Of a DNA stretch of 64,000 nucleotides, positions 10,060-23,154 are shown in pieces (position 1 is the stretch's first letter; the number at the start of each line of letters is the position of its first letter). The notes beneath the pieces are model-generated. The model did not search any database and was not told the origin of the DNA. It worked only from the letters and a program-made list of their open reading frames with translations. A program made the position numbers and the translations under genes. Location: assembly GCF_037176765.1 (NCBI RefSeq), contig NC_090024.1, forward strand, positions 249,122,032 through 249,186,031, read 5' to 3'. The stretch is from Anolis sagrei. Lineage: Eukaryota; Chordata; Lepidosauria; Squamata; Anolidae.

Positions 10060-10218
10060 ATCCTTCTTGGTGCCATTATCAGATCTAATTTGCCAAATAG
10101 TCACCGCTGAATGTTTTGATATTGTGCAAAATGCTATTTTAGATTGTAAGTCGCTCAGAGTACCTGGGTGGAGAGTGACTAATTAAGAAATAAAGTGAAG
10201 TGAAGTGAAGAAGTGAAG
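10060..10218 (+). mobile_element. LINE-type 3' tail with (GTGAA)n
   Basis: TTGTAAGTCGCTCAGAGTACC followed by AATAAA and GTGAA repeats, the form of a LINE (or LINE-tailed SINE) 3' end. Clade not assigned. Confidence 0.5.
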
Positions 10219-10299
10219 CTTGTCATTTAATATATTTTTAACTAATTCCTTGGGGGGGGGGGGGGTAAGGTGGTCTCAGCTCCCTGGCAATCTCTTTCT

Positions 10300-10665
10300 T
10301 CCTGGTCTTCCTTTTTTCCTTCCTTCCATTCCCTCCTTCTTCTTCTTTCCTTCCTTTCCTTCCTTATCCCTTCCTTCTTTGCTTCCTTCATTTCCTCTTT
10401 TGTTCTTTCTTTCTTTTTCTTATCCCTTCCTTCCCTTCTCTATTTTCTTCCTTCCTTCCTTTCCTTTCTTTCCTTTTTTCTTCCTTCCTTCCTTTTCTCC
10501 CTTCCTTCTTATCCCTTCCCTCTTCTTCTTTTCTTTCTTCCTGTCCATCTTTTCTTCCTACCTTCTTCTTTCTCTCCTTCTCTTCCTTCCTTTCCTCTTT
10601 CTTTCGATCTTTCTCTCCTTCCTTCTTTTCTTCCTATCCCTTCCTTTTTCTTTTCTTCCTTCATT
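10300..10665 (+). repeat. Long polypyrimidine tract
   Basis: About 365 bases almost wholly of C and T, a decayed CCTT-type microsatellite. The open frames of Ser, Phe, Leu and Pro here are by-products of composition. Confidence 0.9.
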
Positions 10666-10667
10666 AC

Positions 10668-11560
10668 ATAAAATCATAGAATCCAAGAGTTGGAAGAGAC
10701 CTCCTGGGCCATCATCCAGTACAACCCCATTCTGCCAAGAAGCAGGAAAATCACCTTCAAAGCACCCCTGACAGATGGCCATCCAGCCTCTGTTTAAAAG
10801 TGAAGACCGGGCTGTTTGAGCAGGCGTTCCAATAATTAGTGCAATGATTGGTTAATGAACACTGGAATGGAACAATGGATGACGAATCTGGAACATGTTT
10901 TTGATGACGAGACGACAGTGAATGGGTATTGTAGTAACTGTTTATTAATTGTGTAATGTGTTAGGTTGTTAACTGTTTCTATACTGTAGCACTGAATTTT
11001 TGCTGTTCGTATTTGTTGTGAACCGCTGTGAGTCGCCTTCGGGCTGAGAACAGCGGTATAGAAGTCAGGTAAATAAATAAATAAATAAAAGCCTCCAAAG
11101 AAGGAGCCTCCACCACACTCCGGTGCAGAGAGAGTTCCACTGCTGAACGGCTCTCACAGTCAGGAAGTTCTTCCTCATGTTCAGATGGAATCTCCTCTCT
11201 TGTAGTTTGAAGCCATTGTTCCATTGCGTCCTAGTCTCCAGGGAAGCAGAAAGGAAGCTTGCTCCCTCCTCCTCCCTGTGGCTTCCTCTCACATATTTAT
11301 ACATGGCCCTCATCATGTCTCCTCTCAGCCTTCTCTTCTTCAGGCTAAACATGCCCAGCTCCTTAAGCCGCTCCTCATAGGGCTTGTTCTCCACACCCTT
11401 GATCATTTTAGTCACCCTCTTTCTCTGGACACATTCCAGCTTAGAGTCAATATATCTCTCTTGAATTGTGGTGCCCAGAATGGGACACAATATTCCAGGT
11501 AAAGTGGTCTAACCAAAGCAGAATAGAGCATGGGGAGCAGGACTTCCCTGGATCTAGACA
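10668..11560 (-). mobile_element. CR1 LINE 3' end split by an L2 insertion
   Basis: Minus-strand CR1: KRRLRGDMMRAMYKYVRGSH, RTQWNNGFKL, FHLNMRKNFL, then the 3' end at 10,668-10,800. The L2 at 10,801-11,091 separates the two parts; when it is removed CR1 reads through. Confidence 0.85.
10801..11091 (+). mobile_element. L2 3' end inserted in CR1
   Basis: Starts inside the last polymerase codons (KTGLFEQAF-like) and ends GAACAGCGGTATAGAAGTCAGG plus AAATAAATAAAT. Short TAAAAG repeats flank it on both sides (about 10,795 and 11,087), consistent with a target-site duplication. Confidence 0.8.
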
Positions 11561-12250
11561 CTGATATCGAGCTCTTTTGGAGGGTCTCCCAGCGGGAGAG
11601 ATCCCTGAAGACCGCTAAAGGGGTCTTTAAACCTCGGTGAGCAGCCAGCGAAAGCCAATCCAAAGAACGAAAAATATTAGGAATTAATCCCACCGGAGGC
11701 TGAAGAGGTTCAGTGACCGAGGCGTTTATTGTGATTCAGCTGAGATCAGATGCATTGCAGGAATCATTCCACTGCAAGCATACTTTTACAGAATTTCCAA
11801 GCATTTTTATAGTGCACAGACAAAGGAAAACAGTTTCAAAAATCCCGCCCGCCCTCTGCTGGCCGGCTTCGCCCTGATTGGCTGGCCGCAGAACAGCTGG
11901 GAGGAGGCTTGGCGGCATGCCTTGCCTCCTGTCCAATCAGTGAGCTCTGCCGCCTCTAGGGGGCCAATCAGCACCTTCCTAGCGCCTCGGAAGATGGACC
12001 AATCGGCAGCCAGGAGGCGGGACGAAGCCTGACAAAGGCGGTGGAAATGACAGCCTTTTGGGGCATCCGCCAGCTGGAATGTGTGGCTTTGTTTCCACAT
12101 GGCGGGGTGTTAGATAGGAGAACAATGAGCTTCCTGGTCTGTGATGGGATTTGGGAGGGAATATGAAAAGAAGCTTTCGGCGGCATTTGGACCTCAAAAG
12201 GGGGAATCAACAAAATACCTAAAAATGATTTTTATCAGTCTTTTCTTCCT
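11560..12250 (-). mobile_element. LTR fossil (minus strand)
   Basis: On the minus strand a polyadenylation signal sits in CACAATAAACGCCTCGGTC, with U3-like and R/U5-like sequence on either side. A related fossil is at 34,530-34,990. Read as an old, broken LTR of a retrovirus-like element; family and exact ends are not certain. Confidence 0.4.
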
Positions 12251-13430
12251 GAGTTTCTGTTGACCCTTCCCTCCCTTACTGTCTGCTCTGAAAGTTAGTT
12301 TGAGAAAGGATCAATCACGGGCCCATGCAAATGTAAATATGAACTGTTTCAGGACGACAAAGGATTTCCTCCCTGTCACAGTAATCCTCAGGTCACATTC
12401 CTTTTGGGGCAAGGGTCAAAGAGGGAAAAGCGGGGAGGGGAACCAGAGTACATTTCATATAATATTCCATTACATACATTTCATATTTCATGAGGCAATC
12501 CCATCCCCATTCCCAGAAAAGTTTATTACAATATTGGATCTTTATTATAACGCAAACTGGAGATCTCATAGTCCTTTGGTAAAGGTGCGTGGAAACGGAG
12601 GCTGCTTGCTTTTCAAGGCAAGCACCAGAAGGAAGTTCGTGGCCAGGGATGTGGCACACAGTTCATGAAGCAGAGAGTCAATAAGAAAAGGCAGAAGTCC
12701 GGTGATGGGCGCTGGGTTGGGTAGTAGCAGAGTCCATAGTCCAGTGCATAAGTCAGAGAGTTCACAAAGAGGAAACAGGAACCCAGTTATGTGCGCTGGG
12801 TCAGGAAGCAACAGAATCCATTGTCCGGCCCTTGGCGAACTAGATCTTCCGCGCTGGGGCCAGGGGCCGGCCTGGCCGCTTCTCTGGGTCCTCCTGTGGG
12901 TGCCCACAGCAAGCCCCTGATGGCAGGGCACGAGCAGGAACGAGTGGTAGCAAGGAAATAACAGGCTGCTTTCACCGAGCCAGCAGAGTTTGGCAATCAG
13001 CTGTTTGCTGTCTAATAATAATACTTTAAACAAAACGATTATTCCCCGAGCGCAGGAGCCCAAAATGGGGAAAGCGAGATAGCAGTTAGTCTTAGAATTA
13101 ATAGCAGAAAAATACAAAATTAGAACGGTGCTGATCCGCCATATTACTGTTTTAGTGGTTACTGGGGTCCAAAATGGCGGTTTCAGTATCCGCGAATTGG
13201 GCGAGCACAGATCCTTGGTCCGGGGGGTGCCTGGAGGCACCTCCCCGCAGGCTCACGGCTCTCCGGAGCCTGGAAAAAGGGTTATTTTAATGCTAAGTTA
13301 GTCTGAGGCAAGGAAAGATACAAAAGTATCAAGCGGAGAGATTAAATGTTGCAAGTTTCAAGTGCTTTATTAGGGGAATGTTACAATGTAAAGGGAAAGG
13401 GAAAGCAAGGAGAGTCTGCAGGCATTCCTG
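12250..13430. other. Unassigned repeat-like stretch
   Basis: No gene recognised. Contains an imperfect tandem duplication near 12,695-12,850 (shared GCGCTGGGT and CAGAATCCAT/CAGAGTCCAT phrases). The minus strand has AATAAAGCACTTGAAAC near 13,365, as in an LTR, so part may be another LTR fossil. An ATGGCGG-type motif lies at 13,175. Confidence 0.35.
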
Positions 13431-13439
13431 GTTTTGAGC

Positions 13440-13740
13440 CAGCTGCTGGGGCACACTTCATCTGTTGATCCCAAAAACTTGGTCCAGGAACTGCGGAACT
13501 CTCCGCTGCGGTTCATATCAATGTGAAGGCGGGGCTTCCCGCCGCACTCGAGCTCAACACTATGCTCCTATTGATGCAGGCCGAAATCCCATTGGCTTTC
13601 TTTGCCGCCACATCACATTCCTGGCTCATGTTCCCCTTCCTCCCCACGAGGACTCCAAGATCTTTTTCACACGTACTGCTCTCGAGCCAGGCCTCATCGT
13701 CCCCCATTCTGTCTCTTTGCATTTCCTTTTCTTCCTTCTT
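13440..13740 (-). mobile_element. CR1 LINE internal fragment
   Basis: Contains the CR1 phrase CCATTGGCTTTCTTTGCCGC and ACGAGGACTCCAAGATCTTT, part of the polymerase C-terminal region read on the minus strand, followed by CTGCTCTCGAGCCAGGC. A second piece of this region is at 23,990-24,100. Confidence 0.75.
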
Positions 13741-13935
13741 ATCCCTTCCTTCCCTTCCCTCTTTTCTTCCTCCCTCCCTCCCTTCTTTTCTTGCTTCCTT
13801 CTTTTCCTTTCTTTCTTTCCTTTCTTCTTTCCTTCCTTCCTTCTTCTCCTCCCTCCCTCCCTCCTTATTGAGACTAACACGCTTATGTGAAGATACCGTA
13901 GAATCCTGAAGAAGAAGAAGAAGAAGAAGAAGAAG
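13720..13935. repeat. Pyrimidine-rich tract and (GAA)n microsatellite
   Basis: 13,720-13,875 is CT-rich with CCTT and CCCT runs; 13,903-13,935 is (GAA)n. Confidence 0.9.
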
Positions 13936-14387
13936 GGGAAGTCTCCCAAAACGAGGGATTTCAACCCGGGGACCCTTGTTGACGTCATTTTACTTTCCCA
14001 AGGACAGTTCAGGTCTTGAGTTCATTGCTTCAGACACTCAGCAAATATTTTTTTCAATATTTACCAACTGTTTAAACGATTACACAGAAGAGAGAGAGAG
14101 AGAGAGAAAACTCTGTCTGCACGAGCAACCTCCGCAATATCATTGGGACTTGTGGATGTTATTTTCTAAAGGGCATTTCAAGCGTTTAGTTTGTTGTCTC
14201 AGAAATGTTGTTTATATCCTTTTCATACCTAACACTCCCTTATTATATCATACGTAAGAGTGAAGTTGGAACTCTTACTGAACGAGTAAACTCCGGAGGG
14301 AGTAACCAGAGTATCATTGGGGCTTATACTTTACGAGTTATTCTTCGGGGATTTGTTTTCAGATTATACCGGCAAACATAGTTAAGA

Positions 14388-14535
14388 ACTGGGTTGTTGT
14401 AGGTTTTTTCGGGCTGTATGGCCATGGTCTAGAAGCATTCTCTCCTGACGTTTCGCCTGCATCTATGGCAAGCATCCTTTGAGGATGCTTGCCATAGATG
14501 CAGGCGAAACGTCAGGACAGAATGCCTCTAGACCA
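14388..14535. mobile_element. Penelope-like palindromic fragment with hammerhead-like core
   Basis: 14,425-14,535 is a near-perfect palindrome centred at 14,480, preceded by GTTGTAGGTTTTTTCGGGC. Each arm carries CGAAACGTC, the 3' part of a hammerhead ribozyme core with an ACGT palindrome in place of stem III, and before it a stem II (GCTTGC paired with GCAGGC). Penelope-like elements are known to carry such minimal dimeric ribozymes. The first conserved core C is replaced by T in the right arm (14,478-14,485 region), so this copy is probably inactive. Family is inferred from the motif. Confidence 0.5.
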
Positions 14536-15066
14536 GTGGGGGTCGGGACCCCTGTGGGGGTTGCAAGGGGGTGTCAGAGGGGTCGCCAAAGACCATCAGA
14601 AAACATAGTTTTTTTTTCTTTATCGTGGGTGTTCTGTGTTGAAAGTTTGGTCCAATTCTATCATTGGTGGGGTTCAAAATGCTATTTCATTGTGGGTGAA
14701 CTATAAATCCCAACAACTACAACTCCCAAATGTCAAGATCTATTTCCCCCAAACTCTACCAGTGTTCACATTTGGGCATATTGAGTATTTGTGCCAAGTT
14801 TGATCCAGATCCATCATTGCTTGAGTCCACAGTGTTCTCTGGATGTAGGTGAACTACAACTCCAAAAACTCAAGGTCAATGTCCACCAGACCTTCCCAGT
14901 ATTTTCTCTTGGTCATGGGAATTCTGTGTGCCATGTTTGATTCAATTCCATCATTGGTGGAGTTCAGAAGGCTCTTTGATTTTAGGTGAACTATAAATCC
15001 CAGCAACTCCAGCATTCCCAAATGACAAAATCCATCACCCTCAACCCCACCAGTATTCAAATTTGG
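14535..15066 (+). mobile_element. hAT-like non-autonomous repeat
   Basis: Starts CAGTGGGGGTCGGGACCCC and GGGGTCGCCAAAGACCATCA, like the ends of hAT-Charlie-type elements, then contains related internal blocks (GTGAACTATAAATCCCA repeated near 14,695 and 14,987; TCCATCATTG repeated). It is the longest copy here of a family seen in pieces across the window. Confidence 0.55.
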
Positions 15067-16249
15067 GGTGTAGGAGAAGGGAGTGAAGACATAGATATGA
15101 AACTAGAATATATTTTCTTTATAGGGAAAACTAGGAATCTAGACAAGAAATGGTATAACAAAATAGAGAACCCTTTTCTAAAAAACATATTGGGAATATG
15201 GTCTAAATATGAAGAAAAATTAATACCATCGATATCCCCATTAACACCGGTGTTGATTACAAATAATTTCCCCATAAATCTCAAAAAGGAGTTGGAAAGT
15301 GAATTCAAGGAAAAAGGAATAACGAAATTAAAAGATTGGGAATCAAAGATGGAAAATATAGATGAGGTAAAGGTCCAGTTATCAGGAGGGAACATTGGAT
15401 GGTATAAAGCTCTACAACTTGAAAGATGGTTAAGGGAAGAAAGAAAGAAATATAAAGGAGGGAGAGAATTTACCAGATTTGAAGAAATGATGAGCCAAAG
15501 GGGGAGTAAGGAAGGAAAAGGAAGAACGAAAGGTATAACAAGGGATATCTAATGCTGCTGGAAGGAGACCAGGAGGAGGACCACCTCAAAAGAACGTGGG
15601 AGTTGGATTGCAATAAAGTAATACACCCACAAAACTGGAAAGGAATGTGGAATATGCGTATATTAAAAAGAATATGTCAATAAGAATAAAAGAGAATTAT
15701 TACAAAGTGGTGTGGAGATGGTACCTCACACCAATCAGATGAAATCAAATTGACAAGAAACCTTCTACGCAGTGCTGGAGGGGCTGTCAAGGAACTGGCA
15801 CATACGGACACATGTGGTGGTCTTGCAAATATGTTCAAAAATTTTGGGAAAATGTATTTCAAGAAATAAGAAGAATCACCCAAATAGAGATAACAGGAAC
15901 ACCGGAGATAGCACTGCTGTCATTTATTGACAATGTTAAAATACCAAAAGAACTGAAAGAATCAATTGCCAATCTGGTCACAGCAGCAAGATTATTAATA
16001 GCTAAAAAATGGAAAGAAGGAGGGGAGTGCCAATTGGAAGAGTGGTATAAGGAGGGGATCTGGGACATCGCAATAAACGATAAACTGACAGGAAACATTA
16101 AGGTTAAAAAAGGACTATCAAAAAAAGATGATTCTGGGAAGATTTGGGGGAAATTGATAGAATATGTATATATAGAAGGTAAGGGGACCAAAACTGTAAC
16201 AGAAACAACTGATTTTTGGGAATAAGTATTGTAATTGGCTGGTCGGGGG
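15067..16249 (+). mobile_element. L1 LINE ORF2 C-terminal region
   Basis: Frame 15,067-15,552 encodes the region after the reverse transcriptase (KKWYNKIENPF, GWYKALQLERW). After frame changes between about 15,553 and 15,800, frame 15,812-16,225 holds the L1 C-terminal motif (GTYGHMWW-like, then CKYVQKFWENVFQEI). 5'-truncated and broken by at least two frame changes. Its 3' UTR resumes after the LTR fossil at about 17,083. Confidence 0.85.
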
Positions 16250-17030
16250 TGTAAAGATCCCTTACCTTTCCAGCCTGGATGGCAGGGCCTAGGAAAAGCA
16301 GGCCAGTTAGTTACAGCTGGCAGAGGGCAGCAGGAGCCATTTTAGTTCAGGGAAAGCACCATTTTAGAGAGGGGGAGTGGCCTAGGCCTGAGTCAGCACT
16401 AGAACAGCCAGGATTGGGTTAGAAAAGGGGCGGAGTTTAGCAAGGTTTGGAGGGAAAGAAGAGGGCTTTTTCAGTCAGTTTTGTTGTTGTGGGAGATTAG
16501 AGTAGGAAGGTAGTTTTTAGGAGTTCGTGTTAAGAGTAGGCAGTTTGCCTTTGGTTTGCCAGCGAAGTAAGCTGTAGCAAACTGGGAATAGCTATTTAGG
16601 GAAAGAATAGCTGGATTGTAGTTAGCTAGGCCATAGTTTAGGGTAGCTAAGCTACAGATGTATCTTGACAGAGATTCAGTTCCTGTCAAGTGTACTTGTT
16701 GTTAAAGAGAAGAAAATCTCTGTGTTAGTAACAAAGAAAGAACCATTTACATGTAACCATTACGCTTTAAAGGCAAGCCAGAATTTCTCTGTAACAGCCA
16801 AGCTTTTAACCAGCATCTACTTTCTTCTGTATATTTCTATCAATAAACTTTCCTTGATTATTTTTAAACTTAAAAATCCTGAGTCAAGTGTGCCTTTGTG
16901 GCTAAGAGTCCCTTTTCAATCAACCTCAACTGTTTTCCTTTAAAAGAAGAAAATACTAAAACACAGTGTTTGGTGGTCCTTAAAAACCCTTTAATTATTT
17001 TGAATAGCTAGAGTGTTCCTGTATATTTCA
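16250..17030 (+). mobile_element. LTR fossil inserted in the L1 3' region
   Basis: About 780 bases from TGTAAAGATCCC to TATTTCA, with a polyadenylation signal (CAATAAACTTTCC near 16,841) and followed by TGGTGGCAGCGG, a leader typical of LTR elements just after the 5' LTR. Looks like a single LTR with a short piece of leader; the rest of the element is absent. Old. Confidence 0.55.
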
Positions 17031-17082
17031 ATTTATGGTGGCAGCGGAAGTTAATTAGTGAGATATCCCCTCATAACGTTTA

Positions 17083-17365
17083 TATAGGTGCCAGTGGTGT
17101 GACTTCTTTATACTGGAGGGACAGTTGGTGGGATCTGCTTTACCCCCTGTCCAGCTACTGTTTGGCCATCTTCCTCGTCTTTATAGGGGGTGAAGGGTTA
17201 GCACTGGGTGACTGGATGTAATGAAGCAGGAGAATGAAATATTATAGGTATCAAGACATACATGTTCTGTACAATTGTTAATGGGAATGATAAGTATAAG
17301 AATGTTTAAATACTGAATATGTTAAAGCTACAATAAATAAAATTAAAAAACAACCTTAAAAAAAG
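17083..17365 (+). mobile_element. L1 3' UTR and A-rich tail
   Basis: Continues the L1 after the LTR fossil: CTTTATACTGGAGGGACAG, TGTACAATTGTTAATGGG and CTACAATAAATAAAATTAAAAA. 17,365-17,670 is unassigned. Confidence 0.6.
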
Positions 17366-17675
17366 GAGTCAATTTCTGAGGGCATGAAGACATCACAAAT
17401 TCCCTCCATGACATCCTGACTGAATCATCCTGGCTGAATCAATTCTCTCTCTGTGACATTTTGAAACAAGCAAAGGGCGCTGGAAACCTTGTATGGGAAC
17501 TTGTGAAGCAACAAGTTCTAATGAGGAAACTGAGAAGAGGGGGAGATGGGCAGGAAAGGTGTATAAAAGGAAGTGGTGGTGGGGAAAAGTCAGTAGTGTC
17601 TTTCTTTGCTGCAAAGATCCAAGCAATATATTCATTTCCAAGCAAAACCGGCTTGTGAGTGATCATTTAATATTG

Positions 17676-17972
17676 CTATATAAAACCTACAGTCTTCCAC
17701 AGTGTCACCAACATGAAAAGTTTGGAAAGCTCTGTCTTAGGAAATCTCTCAGGGGTCAAATAGCATTGTTCTCTTCTGCCTGAATCCTCTGATGTAAACG
17801 TAGACCCTGAACTCCGAATAAAGCTCTGCCCACAATCCAGAAATGTATAGGGTTTATCTCCAGTGTGATCTCCAGCTGCCAATAAGCCCTCTGAGGGAAA
17901 CTCTTTCCGCACTCTAGGCATCTATAGGGTTTCTCTCCAGCGTGAGTCGGTTGATGGGAACATAGACCTGAA
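17676..17972 (-). pseudogene. Out-of-frame finger remnants 3' of zinc-finger gene 1
   Basis: [16 protein letters not shown] and [16 protein letters not shown] occur in two further frames, showing that the finger array once ran on. They are not part of the present reading frame. Confidence 0.75.
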
Positions 17973-19826
<1,854 letters not shown>

Positions 19827-19915
19827 TCAAGGATGGCAGCCAGAAACTTTCACTGCCTCCAAGATTTCCCCCCTTTCCCTCCATAGGTCATGCTCAAAAT
19901 GGAAATACTAAGACA

Positions 19916-20420
19916 TGCAGGCCTCAGGGTCTCAAGACACAGATTCCAGCAAAGGCAATCACGGATTCTTAAAAAGGAATGAAACTAGAAAGGAAGAAGA
20001 AAAGGAGGAAGGAGGGAGGAAGGAATGGCAGAAGGAAGAGGAACTCCTTCCAGTTATTGGAGCATCACCTTGATTTCAGTGGGTCCAACACAAACGAGGC
20101 CAAAGGAACGGGATGCAGGCCGGAAGAAAGGAAGGAACGGTATAAAGGCTACACAGATGGCAGATCTTCACAAACGGCTCTTTCCAATAGGAAAGGGTGT
20201 CATTCACTGGATAACGAGTTTCTCTGAATGACCAGGATGTGCCGGATGCTGAGGGACACAAAAATTACAGGGCTGCCTCCCTCCCCGTGATGGGTCCCAG
20301 GTCTGCTTCCTGAGCATCCCAAATTAGGCGCACGCTGCCACCACATCCCCTGCCTCTTCCCAAAGGAATCCTCCCGCCACCAATTCAGACCCACCAATTC
20401 CCCAACCAACAAATTCAAAC
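19916..20420 (-). other. 5' flank of zinc-finger gene 1, shared with gene 2
   Basis: Read on the minus strand it matches 28,085-28,480 on the plus strand over most of its length (for example GGAGGATTCCTTTGGGAAGAG and CAGCACATCCTGGTCATTCAG-like phrases). It probably holds intron sequence and perhaps a short upstream exon, but no KRAB, SCAN or BTB domain can be read. A GGAA-rich patch lies at 19,990-20,040. Confidence 0.6.
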
Positions 20421-20449
20421 CCACATCAAGGACTGCTGGGATATTTGAC

Positions 20450-20895
20450 AAGAAAATATCGTTGTAGATTTGAAATTAATATGATGTGTGGGAATGAAAG
20501 GAAGAATGGGAGGATGTATGTATGGAGGAGTTAAGACTTTTGGAAGCACCAGTAAAATATTAAGGCCTGCAATGACTACCTGTAATTAAAAGTTGCTAAT
20601 GAGAATTGAGAAGTAATCTCTGGTAAGAACTGTGACAATTGTTCTTTTAAGGTAATGTTTGCAACATTCCTTACGTTAAGAAGGAAGTCAACACAAGCCT
20701 TGTGTTTGGCAACACCAATCAAGAAGAGTCAACATCTGGCCAGGAAACTGAGATGATGGATCCGGGATGGCAGACGTCTATCATTCATTTACAACTTTGG
20801 GATGACATCAACAGAAAATTCCTATAAAAGACTCGGTCTAATAATGCTCAAAGTGTGACCGACCTGAGGAGTCTGGTTCACCCGCCGCGCTCTGG
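20450..20895. other. Unassigned stretch with TATA-like box
   Basis: No coding frame. CCTATAAAAGACTCGG near 20,823 followed by a GC-richer segment has the look of a promoter or LTR, but ends and target duplications were not found. Confidence 0.3.
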
Positions 20896-21039
20896 CTCAT
20901 GGGAAGGAGAGGAATAGTGTCCCTATGGAGAGTGGCAGATTTCCACGGGAACAGTCTGGTCACTTTGGGGCTTCTTTCTCAAGGGAGGAGGAGGAGGAAG
21001 AAGTGCACTTTGGGAGTCTTGGATTTTGTGCAGGGAGTC

Positions 21040-21440
21040 AGGTTCTGCTGTATGGAAAACATACCAAAACACCTTGTCTCTCTCCTGAGAAATCTGTATC
21101 AGGGCCAAGTAGCAAAAGGAAGAACTGACCACGGAACAACAGACTGGTTCAAGATTGGGAAAGGCGTACGGCAGGGTTGCCTATTCTCCCCCAACCTATT
21201 CAACTTGTATGCAGAACACATCATGCGAGGATGTGCGGGGCTTGAGGAATGCAAGGCTGGGGTGGAAATGGCTGGAAGAAACATGAACAACCTCAGATAT
21301 GCAGATGACGCCACTCTGATGGCCGAAAGCGAGGAGGAGCTGAGGAGCCTTCTAATCAAGGTGAAAGGAGAAAGCGCAAAAGCCGGGTTGCAGCTAAAAA
21401 ACCAAGATCATGGCAACAAGAATGATTGACAACTGGGAAA
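21040..21440 (+). mobile_element. BovB (RTE) LINE reverse-transcriptase fragment
   Basis: HGTTDWFKIGKGVRQGC, FNLYAEHIMRG, NNLRYADDATLMAESEEEL and LLIKVKGESAKAGL are BovB reverse-transcriptase motifs including the YADD catalytic box. The frame is open for this piece; both ends are truncated. BovB is a hallmark of squamate genomes. Confidence 0.9.
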
Positions 21441-21659
21441 TAGAGGGAGAAAACATGGAGGCCGTGACGGACTCTTGGAGACGTGGCTGTTCCAGTGTGC
21501 CCTCCCGGAATAATGAATCCCATCGCACTTTGTCCTCCAAGCACTTTACATTTCCCCGAGTCTGCTTGTATGCCCTCCAAAAAAACACTTGTACCACCTT
21601 TCGTTGTTCATGGCCCAGCATTATTTCCAATTTTAACTTTACATTTGGCATCCCCACTG

Positions 21660-22260
21660 TTTTAATTATGTATTGCTTTTTGGATAATGTTGTGACCTAC
21701 AAAACTCTACACGGCTCTGGCCCAGTGTATTTGTCTGAACGGATCTCCCTTTACGTCCCACCCCGGAGCTTAGGATCGGCTGGGGGGGGGGCTCTCTCGA
21801 CCCCGCCAGTGTCACAAGTGAGGCTGGCGGGGACGAGGAGCAGGGCCTTCTTGGTGGCGGCCCCCTGCCTGTGGAACTCGCTCCCCGGGGAAATCAGAAC
21901 AGCGACCTCACTCCTCTCCTTCAAACTCAAAACATGGATGTGGGACCAAGCGTTTGGTCAAATGAGCAGGTAAAGAATTGACACTATCTAGGTAAGGTAT
22001 AATGGAATGGGATCTGGAACCCGGAAAGACGAATGCTGAACACGTGAATTGTTCTATATGTTGTGTTATTGATTGTTAATTGCATTGTGGTTTTATCTAT
22101 GATAACTGTTTTAATTGTTTCAATTATGATTGTCGTTTTGTATAACTGTAATTGTATGGGCGCGGAATGGTGCCTTGTTGTGTAAGCCGCCCTGAGTCCC
22201 CCCCCCCCCCCGGGGGTGAGAAGGGTGAGGTATAAGTGCCGGAAATAAATAAATAAATAT
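21660..22260 (+). mobile_element. L2-type LINE 3' end
   Basis: KTLHGSGPVYLSERIS, VRLAGTRSRAFLV, LWNSLPGEIR and KTWMWDQAFG, then the CCGCCCTGAGTCCCC 3' signature, AAATAAATAAATA tail and a C-run at 22,200. Confidence 0.85.
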
Positions 22261-22261
22261 T

Positions 22262-22890
22262 TTATTTTAATTTCCTCTGCCTTTTCATTTAACATCATAA
22301 AAGGGAATGGTTGTTCTAAATCTTGCAAGAAGTGTTACATACTTGAAGTTTCTGCTTGCCTATTAAATTAACATATTCCTTAATACATAATGCAATTCAG
22401 CAATCAGTGCATGCCGATAATACCCCACTGTGCAGCAGACTGTATCCAGCAGTAGGATTATACATGTAGAAATGCATGTGTGTTCCATGCGGCAGTCCCA
22501 GACAAGGCGATTTGGCTGCATTTGCAATTCCCTGGAACTAATCCAATAGTCTAGAAGTTGATTAGTTCAGACTCATTTCTCCTTGCCAGTGAAACTCATA
22601 TGGTGAAGAATTATTTGTAAAAACAAGAGAAAAACCTAAAGTTATAAAGTTCTTAAAATATGTAGAAATTAATTGCTAGTGTTTTTTTAAACAGACCAGG
22701 ATCAGAGATCTCATTCATGTTTGGCTCCTTTTGCACACAATTCTAGCATTGGAATTCCACTTGAGGTACCATGGTTCCATTCTGTGAAATCCTGGGACTT
22801 GCAATTTAGGGAGGAGCCTTCTGAATTCTCAGTAAGATGTTTCTGTCCCTATGGAAACTACACATGTATTTTACTGTATTTATTTTATGT
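22262..22890. other. No gene recognised
   Basis: AT-rich. A segment near 22,750-22,850 (GGAATTCCACTTGAGG, ATCCTGGGACTTGCAATTTA) resembles hAT-type MITE ends seen elsewhere. Confidence 0.4.
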
Positions 22891-22990
22891 TGTAAGCTGC
22901 CCCAAGTCCCTTGGGGAGATGGAGCTGAGTACAAATAAAGTTTATCACCATCGTCGTCGTTGTCATCATCATCATCATCATCATCCTCAC
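22885..22990 (+). mobile_element. L2-type tail with (CAT)n
   Basis: GTAAGCTGCCCCAAGTCCC, TACAAATAAAGTTTATCA, then CATCATCAT repeats to 22,987. Confidence 0.7.
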
Positions 22991-23154
22991 AGATCCCAAA
23001 CTTCCATAGGGAGCACCCATGGCAATGGAAGTGAACTAATGTGGTAATTGTGTGATGTAAATGGGCTCAGTGACTGACTTTGGGTTACTTATGAAGAAGC
23101 CAGCATAATGTAGTGGTTTCAGTGTTGGACTAGGAGACTATGGTCTAAATTCCT

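Noticed and set aside
10220-10771. Ser/Phe/Leu-rich open frame, possible membrane protein
   Set aside because: Translation of a CT-only microsatellite.
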